From JBDIBB01 sp039812685 (GTDB taxonomy: Bacteria; Acidobacteriota; Vicinamibacteria; Vicinamibacterales; JAFNAJ01), in the NCBI GenBank assembly GCA_039812685.1, contig JBDIBB010000018.1, forward strand, positions 1 to 45,886: a stretch of DNA of 45,886 bases, written 5' to 3'. Below the pieces are notes generated by a model, which saw only the letters and a program-made list of their open reading frames with translations, was not told the origin of the DNA and ran no database searches. Of this stretch, positions 37,471-45,886 are shown piece after piece (within the stretch, counting starts at the first letter, position 1; each line of letters begins with the position of its first letter). Position numbers and translations under genes: made by a program.

Positions 37471-38700
37471 ATGAAGCGCTGTCTTCTGGCACTGTCGATG
37501 GGCTGTCTCGCTGCGGCCCCGGCGAGCGCGCAGTTCTGGGACAAGCTCACCAACCCCAAGGTGGGCGTCGTCATCCAGCACCCGCCAGGCCTGGGCATCC
37601 AGGTCACCCGGGTCGCCTTCGGGCAAACGCTCGGCGAGGGCGCGGAGCAGTTCGCCGATGGCCTGACGGAGAGATTCGTCAGGGCGAACGTCGAGGTCAT
37701 CGAGCGCAAGCAGCTCGGCGACCTGCTCGCCGAGCACAAGCTGAACCTCTCGGGCGCCATCGACAGGCAGACGGTCGCCGAAGCGGCGAAGATCGTCGGG
37801 GCGGCCGTGGTCATCTACGTGAACATGCAGCGCTTCACGACGGAACAGAAGCGGGTCTACAACGACTGGAAGGACGGGCGTGGCGCCCCGCACCGCACCT
37901 GGATCTCACGGACGCAAGCCTTCGTCCGCGGGACGGTCCGCAGCGTGGACTTGCAGACCGGCCGCATCTTCGCCAGCACGACCGTCGAGGCGAGCCCACG
38001 GCTCGAGAACGAGGTCGTGGACAACTGCTGCGCGGAGTACCCCAGCGAACACGACGCCATCGACAGGGCGCTCAACGAGGTCGTGTCGCAGGCGCACCGG
38101 CTCTTCCTGCCCTGGACCGAGACGGCCCAGCTCTACTTCTTCGACGACAAGGACTGCGGCCTGAAGACCGCCTTCTCGATGCTGAAGGCGGGCGACCTCG
38201 AGGGGACGCTGCGGCAGTCGCTGGCGAACCTCGAGACCTGCAGGCCGATGCAGGCCACCAAGCCCAAGCTCGTCGCCCATGCGCTCCACAACGCCGGCAT
38301 GGCCTACTTCGCAATGGGTGATCACCAGAAGGCCCTCGAGCACCTCCAGGAAGCGCAGCGCGTGAAGCCGGCCGACATCCACGTCGAAGCCATCGGCGAC
38401 TGCACGAGGGCTCTCAGCCTGTCCCGCGAGATGCAGCGCGTCGAGGAGAAGACGACGATCGACGCGCAGCGTGCCGAGACGTCACGGCAGCAGGCGGCTG
38501 CCGCCGAGGCGGCGGCACTGCTGACCAACGACGACATCCTGAAGATGGCGAAGGTGAAGATGCCCGACGCCATCATCATCACCAAGCTCAAGACCTCGAA
38601 GTGCCGGTTCGACCTGAAGACCGACGCCTTGGTTCAGCTCAAGTCGGCCGGGGTGAGCGATGCCGTGATCGTCGCGATGATGGAGGCCGGCAGCAAGTAG
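37471..38700 (+). CDS. secreted CsgG-like/TPR protein with C-terminal repeat-like module
   Basis: The 409-residue protein has a signal peptide (1-20, ending PASA). Residues about 28-215 resemble CsgG-type periplasmic/outer-membrane domains (FADGLTERFVRANVEVIERKQLGDLL, DRQTVAEAAKIVGAAVVI). Residues about 225-310 look like TPR helices (HALHNAGMAYFAMGDHQKAL). A short Ala/Gln/Glu-rich coiled coil (about 318-347) leads into a C-terminal module (350-406): LTNDDILKMAKVKMPDAIII and LVQLKSAGVSDAVIVAMM. The last pattern recurs in Acidobacteriota secreted proteins. There is no lipobox. The ATG at 37471 has GAGGAG at 37459-37464. Function is unknown; an envelope-assembly role is inference. Confidence 0.8.
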   Translation: MKRCLLALSMGCLAAAPASAQFWDKLTNPKVGVVIQHPPGLGIQVTRVAFGQTLGEGAEQFADGLTERFVRANVEVIERKQLGDLLAEHKLNLSGAIDRQTVAEAAKIVGAAVVIYVNMQRFTTEQKRVYNDWKDGRGAPHRTWISRTQAFVRGTVRSVDLQTGRIFASTTVEASPRLENEVVDNCCAEYPSEHDAIDRALNEVVSQAHRLFLPWTETAQLYFFDDKDCGLKTAFSMLKAGDLEGTLRQSLANLETCRPMQATKPKLVAHALHNAGMAYFAMGDHQKALEHLQEAQRVKPADIHVEAIGDCTRALSLSREMQRVEEKTTIDAQRAETSRQQAAAAEAAALLTNDDILKMAKVKMPDAIIITKLKTSKCRFDLKTDALVQLKSAGVSDAVIVAMMEAGSK

Positions 38701-39003
38701 GGCTGCGCCGCCCTGGCAGTCCGTGGTGGAAGTGCCGCGTCGCACCGAGACGGGCGCGGCGCCCGGCTGGCCAGGCGCGACGAGCGAGAATACGGCCAGT
38801 ACTTGAGGGAGGAGCAACGCGCCAGCCGGGATGCCCCGCCCGTCGAATGCCGCGCCACTTTCGCCACGGGCTGCTAGGTCACGCGCCATCGAGGGGAGCG
38901 CCACGTTGGCCGAGGCGCCCATGAACGGCGTGAGAAACGAGGAGAGGGTGGCCACGACGAGGGCCACGCGTTCGGTCGTGGGGGCAGGAGGATCGGCGGG
39001 CAT
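38700..39003 (-). pseudogene. remnant of an MFS transporter 5' end
   Basis: From the ATG at 39003 the minus strand encodes PTTERVALVVATLSSFLTPF and then MGASANVALPSMARDLA, which closely resembles the first membrane helix of DHA2/EmrB-type multidrug transporters. Downstream the similarity fades into low-complexity sequence (DGRGIPAGALLLPQVLAVF and beyond) and the frame runs into the end of the CsgG-like gene. Other helices are missing. This looks like a truncated, decaying copy, cut off about 45-80 codons in. A short functional peptide cannot be excluded. Confidence 0.55.
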
Positions 39004-39132
39004 GCGCGGGTCGCTCGCCGCGCCGGACCCGCGAAGCACCGCGAGTCCCCGGCGCGTGCGGTCTCCGATCCTACTCGGAGGCGTGCGAGGGAGCCCGGCT
39101 CCGCCTGGCCCCCTCACGCGGTTGCCGGCCGG

Positions 39133-41820
39133 TTACTTCTGCAGCTCCGAGGTCATCACCGCGCCGTTCATCCGCGGCACGATCGAGGAGATCTTCACCA
39201 CCTGCCGGCTGTCCTTCGCCACCCAGAGGGTGGTCTTCTGGCCGTCGTCGCCCGACAGGTCCACCTTCCAGGCGTCGAACTCGCCGGCCGGGACGGTGAC
39301 CTTCTCGCTGCCAGTCACTGACAACTGGACGACCTTCACCTTCTGGGTCTGCAGGTCGAGGTTGCGGTAGGCCGTGGTGTACCCGTCGGCCAGGGGCAGC
39401 GCGGCGACCACGTGATAGGCGCCAGCGCCGTCGGCGAACAGGGCGCCGCCCAGCTCCGCGGCGATCGGCCGCGGCTGCTCGCCCACCTTCATCTCGCCAC
39501 TCGCCTTGCCGTCCTTCACCTCGAAGGCGATGGTCATCGGGCCCTGGGCGACGGTGCGCTTCTTGAGCGTCAGCGTGGCGCCGTCGAGCACGACGGTGTC
39601 GGTGGTCTCGCCCATGGGCGTCTTCGCCTTGTCCACGATCACGACGTCCGCGCCATCCCGCGTGATCTCGGTCGAGGTCGCCAACTGCATCTGCTGGCCG
39701 CCGACGGCGAGCGTGACGCCGTAGTTGGCCGAGGCGGGCGCTAGCGGAACGGCGACCTTGGGAACGCCGACGCTGGTGAGGTCCACCTTCTTCTGCAGTG
39801 TCACCGTCTTCGGGTCGACGGTGATCTCCTGGAGCCGTTTCGCCACTTCGGGGGTCATCGACGCCTGGAACCGGCCGTTCAAGTGCTTGGCGAGGAAGGC
39901 CTCGGCGGCGGCGAACATCGCCATGTTGTTGACGGGTCGCGCGAAGCCGTGCCCCTCGTCCGGCGCGACGAGGTATTCGACGGGGAAGCCGCGATCGCGC
40001 AGTGCGATCACGATCTGGTCCGACTCGGCGCGCTTCACGCGCGGGTCGTTGGCGCCCTGCACCACGAGCAGCGGCGTCCTGATCTTCGCCGCGGAGGTGA
40101 GCGGCGACTGCCGCACGAGTTGCGCCTTGCCCTCGGGGGTGTTCGGGTCGCCCATGCGCCTGTGGAACACGACGCGGCCCGCTTCCCAGTAGGGCGGGAT
40201 GGTCTCGAGCAGCGTGATCAGGTTCGACGGCGCGACGATCGCCACCGCGGCCGCGTAGAGGTCCGGGGTGAAGGCGACGCCCGCGAGCGTCGCGTAGCCG
40301 CCGTAGGATCCGCCCATGATCGCGACGCGCCCGGGATCGACGGTGCCCTCCGCGGTCAGGTGCTTCACGCCCCACGTGAGGTCGTCCTGCATCAGGTCGC
40401 CCCACTGGAGGTTGCCGGCGTTGAGGAACTTCTTGCCGTAGCCGGTCGAACCGCGGAAGTTGGGTTGCAGGACGGCGTAGCCGCGGTTGGCCAGGAACTG
40501 CGCCATCGCGTCGTAGCCCCACTCGTCGCGCGCCCACGGGCCGCCGTGCGGCACGAGCACCATGGGCAGGCTCCTGGGGGGAACGCCCCGGGGCAGCGTC
40601 AGGTAGGCGGGAATCTCGAGGCCGTCGCTCGACTGGTATCGAATCGACGTCATCGGCGCGAGGTGCTCGCGCGGCAGCCGCTCGCGGATGCGGTATTGCA
40701 GCGTGAGGGTCTTCCTGTCGCGGTCGAACAGATACGTGGTGCCTGGCTCCACGTCGCTGGCAGCGTTGATGATCCACTTCCGCTCGTCGCGCGTCGCCCT
40801 CACGAAGCCGATCTCGGCGCCCGGCACCCTGCCCTGGAGAAACCTGTAGTCGGCCTCGAGCGCCTTGTCGCGAAAGTAGTAACGGGTGCGGTCGTCCAGG
40901 TACGCGGTGGCCACGAGGTCGTCGGTCACGTCGGAGAACACGGCGCTGCCGAAGTCGACGCGGTTCTGCGGATCGGACTCCACCAGTTCTTCCCTGCCGG
41001 TGGCGACGTCGAACAGCACCAGGCGCGTGAGGTCCGGCTCGCCCCTGTTGGTCTCCATGTAGACGCGCCGGCCGTCCTTGTGGAACCGGATCGGGCCGCA
41101 CGATTCGAACACGGTGCACTCGTAGATCTTCGTGAAGCCCGCGTCATCGACGCGCAGCACCTCGGTGTCGCCCTTGTCGGTGGTGCGTACGGCGAGGCGC
41201 AGCTGGTCCTTCAGGTCGAACACCCAGCCGGAGATTCTCTCGGTGTTCCTCCGCAGCAGCGTTCGCTCACCGGTCGAGATCCGCACCTTGTAGACGTCGT
41301 GCCACGCCGCGTCCCGGTCGTTGAGGCCCACGAAGAGCGTATCCGGATCCTGCTTCGAGACCTGGTACAGGGCGGCGCGCACGCCGCGGGCCTCGGTGAG
41401 GTTGCGGGCCGCCGGCACCTTGCGGCCAGGCGCCGGCGCGGCGGCGGGGTCCACCGCGTAGACATTGAAGTTCTCGTCGCCGCCCTGGTCCTGCGCGTAG
41501 AGCACGTACCTGGCGTCGCGGCTCCAGAAATACATGCGGATGGGCCGGTTCGTGTCGGCGGTGATCGGCCTCGCCTCATCGAAGGGCGCGTCGGCCTTCT
41601 TCACCCAGATGTTCTGCGTGCCGTCGAGCGGCTTGATGAACGCGATGAACTGCCCGTCGGGCGAGATCTGCGCGCCGGAGATCTCCGGGTCGCCGAAGAA
41701 CACCTCGCGGTCGATCAGCGGCGGGGCCTGCGCGAACGCCGGCGTGGCGAGGGCCAGGCCCGCGCCCAGCATCAGGGTGGCGACGCGCGCCACTCCGGCG
41801 CGTCGCGGATCGGTGTGCAT
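39133..41820 (-). CDS. S9 family prolyl oligopeptidase/dipeptidyl aminopeptidase with C-terminal DUF3108-like extension
   Basis: The 895-residue secreted peptidase has a signal peptide (about 1-31, ending PAFAQ). A beta-propeller follows (about 35-400, ISPDGQFIAFIKPLDGTQNI). The alpha/beta-hydrolase domain (about 405-655) has Ser505 in GGSYGGY, Asp592 in QGANDPRV and His624 in DEGHGF. About 235 further residues form a beta-rich domain whose KVTVPAGEFDAWKVDL and TTLWVAKDSRQVVKIS resemble DUF3108-type lipoprotein-like folds. It should cleave peptides after proline or similar residues in the periplasm or outside. The ATG at 41820 has AGGAGAG upstream. It lies 68 nt after the ABC ATPase gene. Confidence 0.92.
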   Translation of the reverse strand: MHTDPRRAGVARVATLMLGAGLALATPAFAQAPPLIDREVFFGDPEISGAQISPDGQFIAFIKPLDGTQNIWVKKADAPFDEARPITADTNRPIRMYFWSRDARYVLYAQDQGGDENFNVYAVDPAAAPAPGRKVPAARNLTEARGVRAALYQVSKQDPDTLFVGLNDRDAAWHDVYKVRISTGERTLLRRNTERISGWVFDLKDQLRLAVRTTDKGDTEVLRVDDAGFTKIYECTVFESCGPIRFHKDGRRVYMETNRGEPDLTRLVLFDVATGREELVESDPQNRVDFGSAVFSDVTDDLVATAYLDDRTRYYFRDKALEADYRFLQGRVPGAEIGFVRATRDERKWIINAASDVEPGTTYLFDRDRKTLTLQYRIRERLPREHLAPMTSIRYQSSDGLEIPAYLTLPRGVPPRSLPMVLVPHGGPWARDEWGYDAMAQFLANRGYAVLQPNFRGSTGYGKKFLNAGNLQWGDLMQDDLTWGVKHLTAEGTVDPGRVAIMGGSYGGYATLAGVAFTPDLYAAAVAIVAPSNLITLLETIPPYWEAGRVVFHRRMGDPNTPEGKAQLVRQSPLTSAAKIRTPLLVVQGANDPRVKRAESDQIVIALRDRGFPVEYLVAPDEGHGFARPVNNMAMFAAAEAFLAKHLNGRFQASMTPEVAKRLQEITVDPKTVTLQKKVDLTSVGVPKVAVPLAPASANYGVTLAVGGQQMQLATSTEITRDGADVVIVDKAKTPMGETTDTVVLDGATLTLKKRTVAQGPMTIAFEVKDGKASGEMKVGEQPRPIAAELGGALFADGAGAYHVVAALPLADGYTTAYRNLDLQTQKVKVVQLSVTGSEKVTVPAGEFDAWKVDLSGDDGQKTTLWVAKDSRQVVKISSIVPRMNGAVMTSELQK

Positions 41821-41888
41821 GGTCTCTCCTGGCGAATGCTCCGTGCGACCGCCTTCGAAGCTGCGTCCGGGGCTGCGACCCGACGTCC

Positions 41889-42578
41889 TCACGCGACGTT
41901 GCGGACGTCGTCTTCGACCTGGCCGTCGCGGATGTGGATGACGCGATGCGCGAAGGCCGCGATGTCGGCCTCGTGCGTCACCACGATGATCGTGTTGCCT
42001 GCCTCGTGCAGGCGCGCGAACAGGCTCATGATCTCGACGCCGGTCTTCGAGTCGAGGTTGCCGGTGGGCTCGTCGGCGAGCAGGATCGAGGGGTTGTTGA
42101 CCAGGGCCCGGGCGATGGCCACGCGCTGGCGCTGGCCGCCGGACAGCTCGTTGGGCTTGTGGTTCATGCGCGCGGTGAGATCGACCTTCTCCAGCGCCTC
42201 GCGCGCGCGCTGCTGCCGGTCCCTGGCGGCGACGCCGGCGTAGACCAGCGGCAGTTCTACGTTGTGCAGGGCGCTGGCGCGTGGCAGCAGGTTGAACGTC
42301 TGGAAGACGAACCCGATCTCCTCGTTCCTGACCCGCGCCAGTTCGTCGTCGTCCATCGTGCTCACTTCCCTGCCATTGAGCACATAGGAGCCCTTGCTGG
42401 GCGTGTCGAGGCACCCGATCAGGTTCATCAGCGTCGACTTGCCCGAACCCGACGGCCCCATGATGGCGACGTATTCGCCGCGGCTGATGAGGATGGAAAC
42501 GCCGCGGAGCGCGTGAATCTCCTCGGCGCCCATGACATAGGTCTTCCAGAGGTCCCGGGTCTCAATCAGGGCAGTCAT
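41889..42578 (-). CDS. MacB/LolD-type ABC transporter ATPase
   Basis: The 229-residue ATPase has Walker A GPSGSGKS (41-48), Q-loop FVFQTFNLLPRASALHNVELP, signature LSGGQRQR (145-152), Walker B ILLADEPTGNLD (165-176) and the switch VTHEADIAAFAHRVI. This set is typical of the MacB/LolD/FtsE group, which powers lipoprotein release, drug efflux or peptide export with a FtsX-type permease. No such permease is encoded in the window; the next gene downstream is the S9 peptidase. The ATG at 42578 has a GGTGAG-like SD. The substrate is unknown. Confidence 0.93.
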   Translation of the reverse strand: MTALIETRDLWKTYVMGAEEIHALRGVSILISRGEYVAIMGPSGSGKSTLMNLIGCLDTPSKGSYVLNGREVSTMDDDELARVRNEEIGFVFQTFNLLPRASALHNVELPLVYAGVAARDRQQRAREALEKVDLTARMNHKPNELSGGQRQRVAIARALVNNPSILLADEPTGNLDSKTGVEIMSLFARLHEAGNTIIVVTHEADIAAFAHRVIHIRDGQVEDDVRNVA

Positions 42579-42703
42579 GAGTGCTCACCGACAGGGGTTG
42601 ACGACGGACCCGGCCGCCCGGGCGATGCCAGAGAGAGGACGTTGAGTCGGCGAAGCCGGTTCCCGCCAGTGTGGCGGCAGCGGGCACGCGACTCACCGCA
42701 GCC

Positions 42704-43216
42704 TCAGTCGGCCTCCGCAGCGGGCACCTGCACGCCGGACACCGCGCCGACTCCCGGCACGACCAGGGTGACCGTGTGCGGCGAGGCCGACAGCGCCGGA
42801 AACCGCACGAACAGCGATTGCTGCGCCCCGGGCGCCAGCTCGCCGGACGGCGCCGAACAGTGCGGCGCGCCGTCGGCGCCGGAGAGGACGAACAGGCGGG
42901 CCCGGCCATCGCCTGCCAGCAGGAACGCCGCCGCGAGGCCGCCGTCCCGCGAGAAGGCCGCCGCCAGGTCGACGGGAGCAGCCGCGGTGTTGCGCGCGAT
43001 CACGTCCACCTGGACGACATCACGGCTGGGCCTGTGCGCACCGGCCACCGCCAGCGTGATGGCGGTCCCGGAGGACGAGGCCTGCGGCGTCTCAGGCGCC
43101 GCGGCGCCCGTGACCGGGACGGCAGCACGCCCGGACGCCGGCGTTCCGCCGCATGCCCCCACGGCCACCGCGATCGTCGCCAGCACCCACACCGCCGCCT
43201 GTCTGCCGGCCCGCAT
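42704..43216 (-). CDS. small lipoprotein downstream of acs
   Basis: The 170-residue product has a hydrophobic start (VWVLATIAVAVGAC) with a lipobox-like VGAC, so Cys22 is probably lipidated. It is followed by Ala/Pro-rich linker and a beta-rich domain (VVQVDVIARNTAAAPVDLAA, QQSLFVRFPALS, HTVTLVVPGV) resembling an immunoglobulin-like fold. I do not recognise the family. It begins 3 nt after the acs stop and is probably co-transcribed. No enzyme motif is seen. The hydrophobic-core pattern supports a real protein. Confidence 0.65.
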   Translation of the reverse strand: MRAGRQAAVWVLATIAVAVGACGGTPASGRAAVPVTGAAAPETPQASSSGTAITLAVAGAHRPSRDVVQVDVIARNTAAAPVDLAAAFSRDGGLAAAFLLAGDGRARLFVLSGADGAPHCSAPSGELAPGAQQSLFVRFPALSASPHTVTLVVPGVGAVSGVQVPAAEAD

Positions 43217-43219
43217 CGG

Positions 43220-45190
<1,971 letters not shown>

Positions 45191-45249
45191 CGCGAGCCTT
45201 TCGGTGGTCGCAGAACGTCGTGCCGCCCATTCGGCACGCCCCGACGATG

Positions 45250-45786
45250 TCAGAACGAGGACGAGGGCGGCGCCAGCGGGGGAGGCGGCGCCACCGGCCG
45301 CGGCGGTGTCTTCCCGAAGAGCACCGCGCCAAGCGCGCCCCCGGCCGCCGCAAACGCCGCATAGACGACGAGGCTGATCAGCAGCCAGACGACGCCCATG
45401 GCCACCGCGATGCCGGCCGAGCCCGACTGGCCCTCCTGCCGCGCCTGCTCGAAGGCGTCGCGGAACTCCGGAGGCAGATCCTGGACGTTGCGGACGAGCT
45501 GCTCGATCCACCCCTGGACCAGCGGGCCGGTGATCAGGTTCAGCGGGATCGAGATCGCCGTGCTCACGACGGCGCCCAGCAGGCCGGCCAGCAGCCCGGC
45601 GACGGCTGCCTCGCTGGCCGTCACCGGCCCCGGCGCGTTCTGTTGCAGGAGCCAGGCGGCGAGAGCCCCACCAGCGACGACCCAGAGACAGCAGCAGCAG
45701 TTGCCCAGATTCACCACGGGCAGCGCCGAGAACACGCCGATGAAGAGGCCGCCGAGCAGCGCGGGCTGCATCTTGCTGGACGTCAT
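45250..45786 (-). CDS. membrane protein with NCCCCLW cysteine cluster
   Basis: The 178-residue product has about four membrane helices: about 8-28 (ALLGGLFIGVFSALPVVNLG), 32-50, 62-85 (VAGLLAGLLGAVVSTAIS) and 125-158 (AVAMGVVWLLISLVVYAAF). A hydrophilic stretch with RNVQDLPPEFRDAFEQARQE sits between the last two, and the tail is Pro-rich. Four consecutive cysteines lie at the start of the second helix (GNCCCCLW). I recall similar short proteins in other bacteria, but not a named function. Metal or cofactor binding by the cysteines is only a suggestion. It is 59 nt upstream of acs on the same strand. Confidence 0.7.
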   Translation of the reverse strand: MTSSKMQPALLGGLFIGVFSALPVVNLGNCCCCLWVVAGGALAAWLLQQNAPGPVTASEAAVAGLLAGLLGAVVSTAISIPLNLITGPLVQGWIEQLVRNVQDLPPEFRDAFEQARQEGQSGSAGIAVAMGVVWLLISLVVYAAFAAAGGALGAVLFGKTPPRPVAPPPPLAPPSSSF

Positions 45787-45833
45787 CGCGTCGGCTCCGG
45801 TGGCTCAGGACACAGGGTCGGGTCTCGAGAAAA

Positions 45834-45886
45834 TGGGTCGGGTGTATTTTTCGGGGCGCTCGAGGTCGAAAAATACACCCGACCCA
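45834..45886. repeat. perfect 20-bp inverted repeat, REP-like, at window edge
   Basis: The left arm TGGGTCGGGTGTATTTTTCG (45834-45853) and the right arm CGAAAAATACACCCGACCCA (45867-45886) are exact reverse complements around a 13-nt GC-rich spacer. The last base of the right arm is the last base of the window. A shorter copy of the arm head, GGGTCGGGT, also occurs at 45815-45823. Such hairpins with a GGGTCGGGTGTATTTTT-type arm are the form of REP elements dispersed by RAYT-type transposases in other genomes. No transposase gene is seen in the window. Confidence 0.7.

Overview
The window looks like part of a GC-rich Acidobacteriota chromosome, probably class Vicinamibacteria (subdivision 6). 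This rests on the overall look of the 16S rRNA and on protein content: a long S9 peptidase with an acidobacterial-style C-terminal extension, a carboxypeptidase-regulatory outer-membrane barrel, and a CsgG-like protein with a C-terminal module I associate with this phylum. I could not run a search, so the assignment is an informed guess. The left edge lies inside a 23S gene and the right edge is the last base of a perfect inverted repeat, so both edges may be repeat-limited contig ends.

Layout. 1-4374 (-): an rRNA operon, 16S - tRNA-Ile - tRNA-Ala - 23S (truncated), with promoter, boxA-like elements and a pre-16S processing stem. 4678-5925 (+): tyrS. 5912-12049 (-): a six-gene run, M16 peptidase - purB - small membrane protein - purF - purM - purN. 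12185-13282 (+): rlmN. 13333-15359 (-): purD and a family-9-type carbohydrate-binding-fold protein. 15519-16040 (+): rpsU and a twin zinc-ribbon protein. 16216-23478 (+): a seven-gene surface-glycan operon: STAS protein, decaprenyl-phosphate phosphoribosyltransferase-like UbiA enzyme, a conserved helical protein with an Arg-rich tail, and four GT-B glycosyltransferases in the paralogue order A-B-B'-A'. 23486-27880 (-): a convergent two-component system with a sigma-54 response regulator and a PDZ/multi-TM/GAF/PAS histidine kinase.

28195-31227 (-): a secreted protein of unknown function and an outer-membrane barrel without a TonB plug. 31411-34784 (+): glgC, eno and gpmA (glycogen and lower glycolysis). 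34829-35107 (-): a small unknown protein. 35311-37229 (+): two OppD/OppF-type ATPases without permeases. 37471-38700 (+): a secreted CsgG-like/TPR protein. 38700-39003 (-): a degenerate start of an MFS transporter. 39133-42578 (-): the S9 peptidase and a MacB/LolD-type ATPase. 42704-45190 (-): acs and a small lipoprotein. 45250-45786 (-): a membrane protein with a four-cysteine cluster. 45834-45886: a REP-like inverted repeat.

How the parts work together. Five de novo purine genes (purF, purD, purN, purM, purB) are grouped around the IMP pathway and its AMP branch. The glycan operon has strong signs of co-translation (4-nt stop/start overlaps) and probably builds a cell-surface oligosaccharide on a polyprenyl carrier. 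The adjacent two-component system is a candidate regulator. No CRISPR array, prophage, integrase or toxin-antitoxin module was seen. The least explained material is the glycan operon, the plugless barrel pair, the CsgG-like protein and the terminal repeat.
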